A DNA stretch of 64,000 nucleotides from Clostridium aestuarii (GTDB lineage: Bacteria > Bacillota > Clostridia > Clostridiales > Clostridiaceae). The notes under the pieces were generated by a model. The model searched no databases, had not been told where the DNA came from, and saw only the letters and a program-made list of their open reading frames with translations. The stretch lies in contig NZ_JAPQER010000002.1 of assembly GCF_026735135.1 (NCBI RefSeq), positions 496,001 to 560,000 of the forward strand, written 5' to 3'. The translations under genes and the position numbers were made by a program. Of the stretch, positions 47,834 through 56,948 are shown in pieces (positions within the stretch are counted from its first letter, which is position 1; every line of letters starts with the position of its first letter).

Positions 47834-48698
47834 AAGTATCTAAACTCCACTTATATACTTCTTTATCTTCATTAAATCCTAAACTTTTATATAATTTCAC
47901 CGCATTATAATTATCTGAATCCACTTTAATTTTAACAATATTTTTTCTCTTATTATAAATAAAATTAAGCAAATATGTTAAAAAAATTTTACCATATCCA
48001 TTATTATGATATTCTTTTAAAATACCAAAATTAACTATATAACAAATTCCTTCTTTAACAATTATCTGACCATATCCTATATAACAATTACCTTTTTTTA
48101 TAAATATAGCTCCATCATCATAATAATAGCTTTGCATTTCATCATAATAAATATCATCAATATTTAATGGCACTCTATCATTTTTTTCAAATATTTTATT
48201 TTGTATAATACATCTAAGCTTTTCATCTTTACCTCTTATTAGTTTTTCAAAAGAAATATCAATTGGAATTTCTATATTTATAACTTTATTTAATATATTT
48301 GTCATTTCTATTATCCCTTTATGCTTTTTAAATCCAAGTTCTTCTAAAACTTTAAAATTACAATCTTTTTTTTCACATTCATAAATCAATACTGAATATG
48401 GTTTTAATATACTTAATAAGTTCTTAAAACCTTCTATTTCATTAATATGTCCTATTATGTTCATAGCACTAATTTCGCAATTTGATTTTGATGTATTCCC
48501 TATCCATATATATCCAATATATTCGTAATTATACTTTAGCAATCTTACTTTTTTCCTTAATAAAAATTTTTGAAATGAATTTAATCTATTGTATATCTTA
48601 AAATAATCTTTATTTACTCTATTGAATTCATCTTTTAATGCATTCAGTTTTTTAAACTCACCCATATTGTTTTTAGTTAAACTAGTAACCTCATACAT
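47832..48698 (-). CDS. GNAT-family N-acetyltransferase
   Basis: A 288-residue protein. The C-terminal half (about 150-288) is a GNAT fold with the acetyl-CoA loop EYHNNGYGKIFLTYLL (a Q/R-x2-G-x-G/A variant, about 230) and the final DSDNYNAVKLYKSLGF. The N-terminal half, with an IGYIWIGNTSKS segment, looks like a divergent GNAT repeat. The substrate is unknown. The start ATG at 48698 has AAGGTAAAATT upstream. It lies 42 bp after the CotS-like gene, so the two may be co-transcribed. Confidence 0.8.
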   Translation of the reverse strand: MYEVTSLTKNNMGEFKKLNALKDEFNRVNKDYFKIYNRLNSFQKFLLRKKVRLLKYNYEYIGYIWIGNTSKSNCEISAMNIIGHINEIEGFKNLLSILKPYSVLIYECEKKDCNFKVLEELGFKKHKGIIEMTNILNKVINIEIPIDISFEKLIRGKDEKLRCIIQNKIFEKNDRVPLNIDDIYYDEMQSYYYDDGAIFIKKGNCYIGYGQIIVKEGICYIVNFGILKEYHNNGYGKIFLTYLLNFIYNKRKNIVKIKVDSDNYNAVKLYKSLGFNEDKEVYKWSLDT

Positions 48699-48740
48699 AA
48701 TTTTACCTTCTTATCTATTATAATATTAATTACACGTATA

Positions 48741-49793
48741 CTACTCATACCTCTCTAGGTATTTAATATATTCTTGCAAAAATTTTTCCTGTAATTCACT
48801 ATTGGCCAATATTTTATTAAGTTTTTGAATATATTTATATTCATTCCAATTTTTATGTTTTATATATCGTTTTCTACCTATTTTCCAAAATTTATGAGGA
48901 AATATTATTATTGCTAATATAATTTCAAGTTCATTTTTTGATAATTTATTTACAGAACTATAAGCTTCAATTATTTTTTTAGCTTTTTCAAATTCCCATC
49001 TATAGCTAGATTTACTCATTAACCTTCTTATAAACTTTGCTAAATCATTTACTTGTAAATCAACTACTATACTATCTAAATCAATTATATAATATTCATT
49101 ATTCTTGTTTATTATATTTTGATAGTAAAAGCTATCATGACATATAGTGTTCTCTATGCTTGCTTTTTGTGATAATCTATAATATTCAGAATCATTTAAT
49201 ATTCTTAAAGTAATTATACCTCTATTATAGAATTCATCTATATTTTTTAGATATATCAAATCAAAGTTATTCTTTATCATTCTCTTAGATATAAATTGTT
49301 TGTACTTATCAAAATCATATAATTTATTTTTATATATTTGAGGCAAATTTTTTAAATTATTTTGTATTTTAAGTTTTCCTGGTTCTATTTTTGCTGCTTT
49401 ATGAAACCGTGCTAAAAGTTTTGCACAATTAGTAGCTTCACTAATCTTATTAAAATCACATTCATCACCATCAATCCACTCTGTAGCATAGAAAAAAAAT
49501 CGTTTATATTTAACAAACATATTATAATTTTTAGTTTTAATATATTTTGCAGTATTGAAAAAATTATTTTTTGCTAGTTCTTCAACTAAAATTCTTCCAT
49601 TTTCAGCTTTGTATTTACCATGTTTAAACCTTTTTAAACAAATATTACCCTCATTAGTTTTGACCTTATAAGCACTCCTTGCTTTTTTTAAACTTACAAC
49701 CTCAAAATCATATCTATCTAAAACTCTTTTTATAATAACACTCTCTTTTTCAGAAATGTCATAATTATATTTGACAGTTCTAGCATTCTTCAC
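48741..49793 (-). CDS. CotS-family spore coat protein (kinase-like)
   Basis: APH/CotS-fold protein of 350 residues. The opening YNISEKE-type segment (NYDISEKESVIIKRVLDRYDFEV) is typical of clostridial CotS proteins. A kinase-like catalytic loop reads ICHDSFYYQNII (H-D-x5-N), followed by YIIDLDSIVVDL with the metal aspartates (about 230). In Bacillus CotS is an inner-coat protein, so mother-cell expression is expected. It may act as a small-molecule or glycan kinase, but this is not shown for the family. Confidence 0.85.
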   Translation of the reverse strand: MKNARTVKYNYDISEKESVIIKRVLDRYDFEVVSLKKARSAYKVKTNEGNICLKRFKHGKYKAENGRILVEELAKNNFFNTAKYIKTKNYNMFVKYKRFFFYATEWIDGDECDFNKISEATNCAKLLARFHKAAKIEPGKLKIQNNLKNLPQIYKNKLYDFDKYKQFISKRMIKNNFDLIYLKNIDEFYNRGIITLRILNDSEYYRLSQKASIENTICHDSFYYQNIINKNNEYYIIDLDSIVVDLQVNDLAKFIRRLMSKSSYRWEFEKAKKIIEAYSSVNKLSKNELEIILAIIIFPHKFWKIGRKRYIKHKNWNEYKYIQKLNKILANSELQEKFLQEYIKYLERYE

Positions 49794-49904
49794 GGAATCT
49801 TCCCCCTATATTTCTACTAATAAATTATATATTACACTTTACGAAAATATTACTAGAACTATATTATATTTATTTAATATAATTGAAAAATATATGCTAA
49901 ATTT

Positions 49905-49943
49905 AAGACCATAAATATAGAAGTTTTCTATACTTATGGTCTT
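49905..49943 (-). terminator. Hairpin after ispH-rpsA
   Basis: AAGACCATAA / TTATGGTCTT (49905-49914 with 49934-49943) extended by TATAGAA / TTCTATA. The T tract is weak. Located 40 bp past the fusion gene. Confidence 0.6.
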
Positions 49944-49984
49944 ATTGTATTATTCATTGAATTTAAAATAAATATTATTTAATA

Positions 49985-51889
49985 CTATTCTACTTCTTTT
50001 ATACTTAAACTAATTTTCTTTTGTTCTTTATCTACATTTAATATTTTAGCCTTAATTTCTTCTCCAATTTGTAACATATCACTTGGCTTATCTATTCTTT
50101 TGTGACTTATTTCAGAAACATGCACTAATCCATCAACACCAGGTTCTAATTCCACGAATGCTCCAAAATCGGCAAAACGCACAATTTTACCCAGCACGAC
50201 ATTTCCATTTGGATATTTTTCATCAACATTATCCCATGGATTTTGTATTAATTTTTTAATACTTAAAGATAATTTTTTATTTTCTTTATCCGCATCTAAA
50301 ATATAAACTTTTATTTTATCATTTATATTTAATACATTTTTAGGTCTTTCAATTCTTCCCCATGATATTTCTGACACATGAAGCAACCCATCAACACCGT
50401 TTACATCAACAAAAGCACCAAAATTAGTTAACCTTTTTACTTTTCCTTCTATTATTTGACCTTTTTCAATTGTTTCCCAAGCTTTTTCTTCTTTTTCTTG
50501 TTTTTCTTTTAATAATATTTCTCTTCTTGAAGCTACTATTCTAGTTCCCCTTTTTTGTACTTTATACTCAATTACATTTGTCTCAAAAATTTGCCCAATA
50601 TACTTATCTAATTTTTCCACATGGAATAGTTCTATATGTGAAGCTGGTACAAATACTCTTACACCTCTATATCTTCCTATCAATCCACCTTTAACAACTT
50701 CACTAATAGATATTTTTAAAATATCTTTATTTTCAAAAGCTTTTTTTAACTCTTTATAAGCCAATTCTCTCTCGATTTCAATTTTAGATAAAACCACATA
50801 TCCATCATCATTTCTTAAACTTATTATTTTAACTTCTATTTCATCTCCATCTTTTAACATATCAGTTAACTTTACATCTTGCGCTTTAGTAACTTCTTTT
50901 AAAGGAAGAATTCCATCTTTTTTATACTTAATGTCTACAAATGCTTCTTTTTCATTTAAAGAAATAATTTTACCTTTTACTGTATCACCAACAGCAATCT
51001 GAACATCATTTTGTTCCATATAAGCTAATTGCTCATTACCTTGTAAATCTTTGTTTTCACTCATTTTTATTATTGCCTCCTTTATAATCCAATCAGGTGT
51101 AGAAGCTCCAGCTGTAACACCTATATTTATACTGGTTTTTATTATTTCATCAGGAATTTGCCCTGCATTTTCAACATGAATGGTATTACTACAATTTTCT
51201 TTACATATCTCAAATAATTTTGTTGTATTAGAACTATGGTACCCACCTATGACAACCATAGTATCTACCTTTTTCGAAATATCATAAGCAGCTTTTTGTC
51301 TGATTTGAGTGGCATTGCAAATAGTATTAAAACTTACAATTTCCTTTGATTTTTGCTCTACTACTTTTAATACTTTTTTCCAATTTTCTTGTTTCTCAGT
51401 AGTTTGTGCTACTACACATACTTTATTGGGAGTTTCATCTATATTTGAACCATCTTTAGATATTATAGCGCAATTATTACACCAGCCATCAATACCTATT
51501 ACTTCTGGATGCTTAAAATCCCCAACTATTATTGTACCATATCCTAGTTTATAGTATTTTTTTACTTTTTCATGAATATTAGATACATGAGGACATGTTG
51601 CATCTGCCACTATTAACTTTTTTTTCTCCAAAGTCTCTATAATTTCAGGCGATACGCCATGAGATCTTATTATAACTATATTACCTTCATTTAACTGATC
51701 TAATTCATTTATTTCAATAGGATATATATCTTTAGATTTTAAATATTCCACAACATCATTATTATGAATTAATGGACCTAAAGTATATATTGGTTTATTA
51801 TATTTTTCCTTATATTTCAATACTTTTTCTACAGCTCTTTTAACCCCAAAACAAAAACCAGCTTTATCTGCTAATACAATATTCTTCAT
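49985..51889 (-). CDS. ispH: IspH - ribosomal protein S1 fusion
   Basis: Residues 1-280 are 4-hydroxy-3-methylbut-2-enyl diphosphate reductase, the last step of the MEP isoprenoid pathway. Its Fe-S cysteines are C13 (AGFCFGV), one in ATCPHV (about 98) and one in NTICNATQ (about 192). Residues about 295-634 contain four S1 RNA-binding repeats, for example IIEGKVKRLTNFGAFVDVNGVDGLLHVSEISWGRI. The frame is continuous through the junction. This fusion is known in Clostridia and is not an artefact. It lies 21 bp after cmk, matching the common cmk-ispH-rpsA order. Confidence 0.95.
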   Translation of the reverse strand: MKNIVLADKAGFCFGVKRAVEKVLKYKEKYNKPIYTLGPLIHNNDVVEYLKSKDIYPIEINELDQLNEGNIVIIRSHGVSPEIIETLEKKKLIVADATCPHVSNIHEKVKKYYKLGYGTIIVGDFKHPEVIGIDGWCNNCAIISKDGSNIDETPNKVCVVAQTTEKQENWKKVLKVVEQKSKEIVSFNTICNATQIRQKAAYDISKKVDTMVVIGGYHSSNTTKLFEICKENCSNTIHVENAGQIPDEIIKTSINIGVTAGASTPDWIIKEAIIKMSENKDLQGNEQLAYMEQNDVQIAVGDTVKGKIISLNEKEAFVDIKYKKDGILPLKEVTKAQDVKLTDMLKDGDEIEVKIISLRNDDGYVVLSKIEIERELAYKELKKAFENKDILKISISEVVKGGLIGRYRGVRVFVPASHIELFHVEKLDKYIGQIFETNVIEYKVQKRGTRIVASRREILLKEKQEKEEKAWETIEKGQIIEGKVKRLTNFGAFVDVNGVDGLLHVSEISWGRIERPKNVLNINDKIKVYILDADKENKKLSLSIKKLIQNPWDNVDEKYPNGNVVLGKIVRFADFGAFVELEPGVDGLVHVSEISHKRIDKPSDMLQIGEEIKAKILNVDKEQKKISLSIKEVE

Positions 51890-51910
51890 AATATCACTAC
51901 CTTTGCCTTG

Positions 51911-52567
51911 TTATGATATTTTGCTCTGTATACATGAACAAATTTTATTTACAACATCTTCAATACTCATATTTGTAGAATCTATTTCAATGGCATCCTC
52001 AGCTTTCTTTAAAGGATTAATTTTTCTAGTGGAATCTATATAATCTCTTTTCTTTATCTCTTCTAATATATTTTCATAATTAACATCTACGTTTTTTAAA
52101 ACCAATTCTTTATAACGTCTTTTTGCCCTTTCTTCTGCAGAAGCAGTCAAAAAAAATTTAAAAGATGCATATTTTAATACAAAAGTACCAATATCTCTTC
52201 CATCCATAATTACATTATATTTTTGAGATATCTTTCTTTGAATCTGGACTAACTTTTTTCTTACTTCTAAAACAGCCGCATAATTTGATACATTATTAGA
52301 TATTTCAGGCATTGTAAGCTTATCACTTACATTCTCCTCATTAACAATTAAATCATTATTTTCAAAATGCATTTCCATATTATCTATAAGCTCACACAAA
52401 CTTTCTATATCATTAAAAGCTATTCCTTTTTCCATAGCTTTTAACGTAACTGCTCTATACATTGATCCAGTATTTATGTACATGAGATTAAATCTTTCAC
52501 TAACCATTTTAGCAATAGTACTTTTACCCGCTCCCGCTGGTCCATCAATTGCAACCGAAATTTTCAA
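51911..52567 (-). CDS. cmk: Cytidylate kinase
   Basis: Phosphorylates CMP and dCMP. P-loop VAIDGPAGAGKST (5-17), YINTGSMYRAVTL (about 32-44), the NMP-binding IMDGRDIGTFVLKYASFKFFLTASAEERAKRR (about 130-160), and a C-terminal DAIEIDSTNMSIEDVV. The start is TTG at 52567, with AAAGGGG seven bases upstream. Seven further upstream codons are open from 52588 but lack a proper site. The length is 218 residues. Confidence 0.95.
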   Translation of the reverse strand: MKISVAIDGPAGAGKSTIAKMVSERFNLMYINTGSMYRAVTLKAMEKGIAFNDIESLCELIDNMEMHFENNDLIVNEENVSDKLTMPEISNNVSNYAAVLEVRKKLVQIQRKISQKYNVIMDGRDIGTFVLKYASFKFFLTASAEERAKRRYKELVLKNVDVNYENILEEIKKRDYIDSTRKINPLKKAEDAIEIDSTNMSIEDVVNKICSCIQSKIS

Positions 52568-52663
52568 TTTACTACCCCTTTCTAGCAATCTTCCTAGCCG
52601 TTTTAGTGCTTTCTAACACACACATTATATATTCGAGAAAAAACAATAAAATCCTTTATAAAA

Positions 52664-53896
52664 TTAATTTTCAACCTTTCCCACATGAATACCAGCTAAA
52701 TATCCTGTTGATAAAGCTATCTGCAAGTTATATCCACCTGTAACTGCATCTACATCTATCATTTCTCCAGCAAAATATAGATTATCTACTACTTTTGATT
52801 TCATAGTGGAAGGATCTATTTCTTTTACGTCTACTCCTCCAGCTGTAACTATAGCTTCATCTATAGATCTTAGTCCCTTTATACTCAACTCAAAATTTTG
52901 CAATAAATCAATCAAATTTCTTCTTTCTTCTCTAGTAATAGAATTAACTTTTTTATTTTCATCAATACCACTTAATTCAATTACTTTATCTATAATTTTT
53001 TTAGGTAATAAATCATTAAGTGCATTTTTAAAATCTTTGTTACAATATTTATTAAAATCTTTTTGAATTCGTTTATCTAGTTCTTCAAAACTTAAAGCAG
53101 GCTTTAAATTAATTACCGCTTTAAGATTTGGTTTTGAATTAACAATTCTACTTCCACTTAATACAACTGGACCTGAAATACCAAAATGAGTAAATATCAT
53201 CTCACCAAAAGCTGTATAAAAAATTTTATTTTTTTCACCTTTTATTGAAAATTCTATATTTCTTAAAGATAATCCTTGAAGTTCTTTTATCCACGTTTCT
53301 TTTACTTCTATTGGAACCAAAGAAGGTTTGGGTTTAATAACATTGTGACCAACTTTTTTAGCAAAATCTAATCCCTCACCTGTTGATCCAGTTTGGGGAT
53401 AGGATAAACCTCCAGTAGCAAATATAAAATAATCTCCTTTTATTTCTTTATCATTATCTACAATAACTTTGATTATTTTATTATCTTTACTAATTATTTC
53501 CTTGATTTTAGAATTTAGCATTATATCAACATTTTTTGTTTGCAATGCTCTTTCAAAAGCTTTAATTATATCAGATGACTTGTCTGATTCAGGAAATATT
53601 CTATCTCCTCGTTCAACTTTTAATTTAACACCGAGTTTTCCAAAAAACTCCTTTGTATTTTCATTAGTAAAAGAATATAAACTACTATAAAGGAAATTAG
53701 GATTTCCATGTATGTTTTCAAAAAATTCACTTATATCTTTGTTATTCGTGATATTGCATCTACCTTTACCAGTAATAAATAGTTTTTTTCCAAGTTTCTC
53801 ATTCTTTTCTATAAGAGTAACTTTATAATTTTCAGCAGCATAAATTGCTGCCATCATTCCCGCTGGTCCTCCGCCAATAACTACAACTTTTTTCAT
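52664..53896 (-). CDS. HI0933-like FAD-dependent oxidoreductase
   Basis: Flavoprotein of 410 residues. The dinucleotide-binding motif VVVIGGGPAGMMAAIYAAE is at 4-22, then KLGKKLFITGKGRCNITN (about 36-53), the FATGGLSYPQTGSTGEG segment (about 152), FTHFGISGPVVLSGS, and the C-terminal FAGEMIDVDAVTGGYNLQIALSTG for FAD binding. This is the HI0933/YtfP-like family, whose reaction is not established. The neighbour cmk lies about 95 bp downstream. Confidence 0.9.
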   Translation of the reverse strand: MKKVVVIGGGPAGMMAAIYAAENYKVTLIEKNEKLGKKLFITGKGRCNITNNKDISEFFENIHGNPNFLYSSLYSFTNENTKEFFGKLGVKLKVERGDRIFPESDKSSDIIKAFERALQTKNVDIMLNSKIKEIISKDNKIIKVIVDNDKEIKGDYFIFATGGLSYPQTGSTGEGLDFAKKVGHNVIKPKPSLVPIEVKETWIKELQGLSLRNIEFSIKGEKNKIFYTAFGEMIFTHFGISGPVVLSGSRIVNSKPNLKAVINLKPALSFEELDKRIQKDFNKYCNKDFKNALNDLLPKKIIDKVIELSGIDENKKVNSITREERRNLIDLLQNFELSIKGLRSIDEAIVTAGGVDVKEIDPSTMKSKVVDNLYFAGEMIDVDAVTGGYNLQIALSTGYLAGIHVGKVEN

Positions 53897-53982
53897 AAGT
53901 TCACCTCTTAATTATTCTCAATTATAAACAGTGAATAAAAACTTAGTCCTATATATTTCATAAACTAAATTCTTATAAATAT

Positions 53983-54029
53983 AAAACAAAGCAAGAATTT
54001 GTAAAATATATTTAACTAATTCTTGCTTT
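53983..54029 (-). terminator. Terminator after the RpiR-family gene
   Basis: Perfect 12-bp stem AAAGCAAGAATT / AATTCTTGCTTT (54018-54029 with 53988-53999), 18-nt loop, then GTTTTATATT on the minus strand. Confidence 0.8.
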
Positions 54030-54040
54030 TAAATAATATC

Positions 54041-54916
54041 CTATTCTTCTTTTTTATGAGAAAAAACATGATATTCTTCCCAAATCGATTCTAATTCTTT
54101 AAACATACCTGATATTTTTTCTTTTTCCCTTAATCCAACAGCAACTATTAAAGCATTTATTACACTAAGCGGTGCAACTAAAGAATCCACAAAAGAAGCC
54201 ATATTGCTTTGTGCTATCAATGTATATTCAGCCTTTGTTGCTAAAGGAGATAATAAACTATCTGTTATTGCAACTACTTTTGCTCCTCTGCTACGTGCAA
54301 AATCTAATGTTTGTATAGTACCAGAAGAATAACGTGGGAAACCAATACCAATTAATAAATCATCTTTATCTATATTTATGATTTGTTCAAAAACATCACT
54401 GATACCATGTTTAACAACTCTAACATTATCTAACATTACATTTAAATAAAAACCTAAAAATTCAGATAATGCTGTTGAACTTCTAAGCCCAATAATATAA
54501 ATATTTTTAGCTCTAAAAATACTGTTAACTACCTCTTCAAAATCTTTATGATTAATTTTTTCTAAAGTAGATCTTATATTTTCCATATCAGCTTTTAATA
54601 CACCTTTTAAAGCATTTTCTTGATTTATAAGATTATTAGATAGTTCAATTCTTTGCACTGTTGTTAATTTATTTTTAATCAAATCATGTAAAGCTTTTTG
54701 AAGTTTTGGGTATCCACTAAATCCAAGTTCATTTGCAAATCTAACAACCGTTGATTCGCTTACTCCAACACTTGTTCCTAATTTTGCAGCTGTCATAAAT
54801 GCTGCCTTATCATAATGTTTTAATATATATTCAGCAATCAACTTTTGACCTTTGCTCAACCTTGGAAATTTCATTTGTATAGTTCGCATCAAATCTTGTT
54901 GGTTATTTTCATCCAT
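54041..54916 (-). CDS. MurR/RpiR-family transcriptional regulator
   Basis: N-terminal RpiR helix-turn-helix (about 1-80) with KLGTSVGVSESTVVRFANELGFSGYPKLQKAL. The C-terminal SIS sugar-phosphate-binding domain (about 125-270) has IYIIGLRSSTALSEFLGFYLN and GIGFPRYSSGTIQTLDFARSRGAKVVAITDS. The length is 291 residues. Such regulators respond to sugar phosphates, but no sugar genes are next to it here, so its ligand and targets are unknown. Confidence 0.9.
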   Translation of the reverse strand: MDENNQQDLMRTIQMKFPRLSKGQKLIAEYILKHYDKAAFMTAAKLGTSVGVSESTVVRFANELGFSGYPKLQKALHDLIKNKLTTVQRIELSNNLINQENALKGVLKADMENIRSTLEKINHKDFEEVVNSIFRAKNIYIIGLRSSTALSEFLGFYLNVMLDNVRVVKHGISDVFEQIINIDKDDLLIGIGFPRYSSGTIQTLDFARSRGAKVVAITDSLLSPLATKAEYTLIAQSNMASFVDSLVAPLSVINALIVAVGLREKEKISGMFKELESIWEEYHVFSHKKEE

Positions 54917-55068
54917 AGTTTTTTCAATCCTTTCTTTCTTGATTACAGAAAAATGAAATTTTTATTTCATTTTAACATCAATTAAAATAATGCGCAATAC
55001 AAAATTCATCTAATTCACTATAATATATACCATTAATATTAATATATTACAATTTCACTTTGTTTATA

Positions 55069-55779
55069 TTATAAATTTTGTAAATAGTCTATTTCCTTTT
55101 CATCTAGATGTCTCCATTCACCTATTTTTAATTCTTCTAATTTAATTTTACCTATGGAAATTCTCTTTAAGCTAATTACTAAGTGTCCTATTTTCTCACA
55201 CATACGTCTTATCTGCCTATTTTTACCTTCATGAATAGTAATTTTAACTACACAACTATCATTAAGTTTTTTTATAATTTTAAAATCAGCTTTAGATGTT
55301 ATATAACCATCTATATCAATTCCATTACAAAATGTAGATATTTTATCTTCTGTAGGAATTCCTTTTATTTTAGCAATATACACCTTATTAATTTGTTGTC
55401 TCGGATGAATTACCTTATTATATATATTTCCATCATTCGTTAGCAAAATCAAACCAGAGGTATTATAATCTAATCTTCCAATTGGATAAATCCTCTCATT
55501 TACTTTAACTATATCTAACAAAGTTTTTCTTCCTTTTTCATCCTTTACAGTAGAAACATATCCTTCTGGTTTATTCAGTACAACATAAATTTTATTTTCT
55601 TCTAATTGAATTAATTTTGAATCAACATATATATTATCTTTTTCTGGATCTACTTTAAACCCTAACTCCTTTATAATCACATTGTTGGCCTTAACTCTTT
55701 CTTGTAAAATAATTTCCTCGCATTTTCTTCTAGAGGCAACTCCACATGCTGCCATATACTTTTGAAGTCTTTCTTTCAC
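55069..55779 (-). CDS. rluB: Pseudouridine synthase RluB/RsuA family
   Basis: N-terminal S4 RNA-binding domain (LQKYMAACGVASRRKCEEII, first 25 residues), then the catalytic domain with IYPIGRLDYNTSGLILLTNDG holding the catalytic Asp (about 103), and the late motif TIHEGKNRQIRRMCEKIGH. The length is 236 residues. The start is GTG at 55779, with AGGTGA five bases upstream; a GTG at 55788 lies within that site. Likely modifies 23S rRNA (RluB type), but RsuA-like 16S specificity is not excluded. Confidence 0.9.
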   Translation of the reverse strand: MKERLQKYMAACGVASRRKCEEIILQERVKANNVIIKELGFKVDPEKDNIYVDSKLIQLEENKIYVVLNKPEGYVSTVKDEKGRKTLLDIVKVNERIYPIGRLDYNTSGLILLTNDGNIYNKVIHPRQQINKVYIAKIKGIPTEDKISTFCNGIDIDGYITSKADFKIIKKLNDSCVVKITIHEGKNRQIRRMCEKIGHLVISLKRISIGKIKLEELKIGEWRHLDEKEIDYLQNL

Positions 55780-55926
55780 TGTTATCACCTACACTATTTA
55801 ATTTATGCATCTATTATATATATATTTGTTAGTTTAATCAATTCACTATTTAATTTATAAAATACAAATATAAAAATATATCTAATTTTTATAATAAAAT
55901 TCAATTATACTAAAAAAGCAGAAATA

Positions 55927-56280
55927 TTATTCGTATATTCTTCCGCCCATAATTCTTTTTATTATATCATTTTTTCTATAACCTAATTTATATTTTTTTA
56001 TCTGAGTCAATAATATGTTTGATTGTCTTGGATTAATATTTAATAATTTTATTAATTCGCTCATACTATAAAAGTCTTTTGTAAGAATATTTTTTAATTC
56101 ATTTTGAAACTTTAGTTTATATTTTAAATCTATCTTTCTATTTTTGTGTGGACCTTCTATTCCCCTGTGATGTTCGAAGCACAAGTATACATAATTTAAA
56201 GGAATATCTATTCCACCTTGATTTTTATACACTATGTGATGCTTTTCTGCTGTTTTACCACATACAATACATTTTTCCAC
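55927..56280 (-). CDS. HNH-like small zinc protein
   Basis: A 117-residue protein. The N-terminal half resembles an HNH/beta-beta-alpha-metal motif: CIVCGKTAEKHHIVYKNQGG (about 4-23) and YLCFEHHRGIEGPHKNRK (about 32-50), with Cys/His pairs fit for zinc. The C-terminal half is helical (SMSELIKLLNINPRQSNILLTQIKKYKLG), perhaps a helix-turn-helix. The start is GTG at 56280 after GGGAG. It is shorter than most HNH nucleases, and no toxin partner or phage genes adjoin, so nuclease activity is only possible. Confidence 0.65.
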   Translation of the reverse strand: MEKCIVCGKTAEKHHIVYKNQGGIDIPLNYVYLCFEHHRGIEGPHKNRKIDLKYKLKFQNELKNILTKDFYSMSELIKLLNINPRQSNILLTQIKKYKLGYRKNDIIKRIMGGRIYE

Positions 56281-56348
56281 TCCACTTCACTCCCAGTTAA
56301 ATATAACAAGACCTTAATTGTAGTAAACGTTATCAAAAATAGTTTTTG

Positions 56349-56444
56349 TTAAAACATACTACTTAAAACAAAATATCCTAAAGCAAACCCACCGCCACCA
56401 CAACAAACTATATATAAAATTATTTTCAAAACATTTTTATTCAT
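56349..56444 (-). CDS. 31-residue hydrophobic membrane peptide
   Basis: ATG at 56444, with the strong site GAGGAGG seven bases upstream; stop at 56349. The product is one hydrophobic helix with a central C-C-G-G-G-G-F run flanked by basic N-terminal residues (M-N-K-N-V-L-K), so it should insert in the membrane. I know no matching family. The excellent ribosome-binding site is the main reason for calling it. Confidence 0.55.
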   Translation of the reverse strand: MNKNVLKIILYIVCCGGGGFALGYFVLSSMF

Positions 56445-56467
56445 ATTATTACCTCCTCAATATATCC

Positions 56468-56569
56468 TTATGAACTACTTAATTCATTTAGTAATTTAAT
56501 ATACTCTAGTTCAATATCATCTATTTGAACTTTATTTCCTCTTTTTAAAAGATATTTATTATAATTCAT
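56468..56569 (-). CDS. Possible 33-residue peptide
   Basis: Frame M-N-Y-N-K-Y-L-L-K-R-G-N-K-V-Q-I ending at 56468, 24 bp before the start of the hydrophobic peptide gene. Charged and partly helical. No good Shine-Dalgarno precedes the ATG, so this may be non-coding leader for the next gene. Confidence 0.25.
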   Translation of the reverse strand: MNYNKYLLKRGNKVQIDDIELEYIKLLNELSSS

Positions 56570-56667
56570 ACAATTTTATAAAGCATTTATAAACTGATAC
56601 ATAGTAACCCTTATAAATAGGAATATTATATTTGTATAATAATTATTATAATAAAAGGAGAAATGTA

Positions 56668-56826
56668 ATGGGCAAGAAAACTCAACCTAAAAAAGCAACT
56701 AAAAAAAATAATGATAATAGGTCAAATATTCTAAATCCAAATTCTACAAGCTATGAAATGGCCCAAGAAGGATTAATTACTCAAATTAATCCTTCTAATA
56801 ATAAAACAAAAAATAATAAATCCTAA
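56668..56826 (+). CDS. Small basic hypothetical protein, 52 residues
   Basis: ATG at 56668, with AAAGGAG seven bases upstream. The product starts M-G-K-K-T-Q-P-K-K-A-T-K-K and is Lys/Asn-rich throughout, with N-P-N-S-T-S-Y-E-M-A-Q-E-G in the middle. The size and composition recall minor small acid-soluble spore proteins, but I cannot match it to a named SASP family. A terminator follows within 25 bp. Twelve open upstream codons lack a ribosome-binding site. Confidence 0.65.
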   Translation: MGKKTQPKKATKKNNDNRSNILNPNSTSYEMAQEGLITQINPSNNKTKNNKS

Positions 56827-56848
56827 AATCACCTCTAAATTATCTTGT

Positions 56849-56882
56849 AAAAACCCTGTATTATAAAAAATATAGGGTTTTT
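56849..56882 (+). terminator. Terminator after the 52-residue gene
   Basis: AAAAACCCTGTAT / ATATAGGGTTTTT (56849-56861 with 56870-56882, one G-T), ending in T residues on the plus strand. Confidence 0.85.
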
Positions 56883-56903
56883 CTATATATTATATCAATT
56901 CTT

Positions 56904-56938
56904 TTTAAAATTAAAGCTCTGCTTTTGCAGAGTTTTAA
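56904..56938 (-). terminator. Terminator after the glycosyltransferase gene
   Basis: Minus-strand AAACTCTGC / GCAGAGCTTT around an AAAA loop (56913-56935), followed by AATTTT. Just past the gene stop at 56949. Confidence 0.8.
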
Positions 56939-56948
56939 TTAATATTCT

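Noticed and set aside
49985..51889. IspH-S1 fusion as a frameshift or assembly artefact
   Set aside because: The frame is continuous, both halves are complete, and the same fusion is established in Clostridia.
55927..56826. HNH-like gene plus tiny genes as a defence island or prophage remnant
   Set aside because: No integrase, terminase, structural, toxin or nuclease partner is present; composition matches the surroundings; housekeeping genes flank it.
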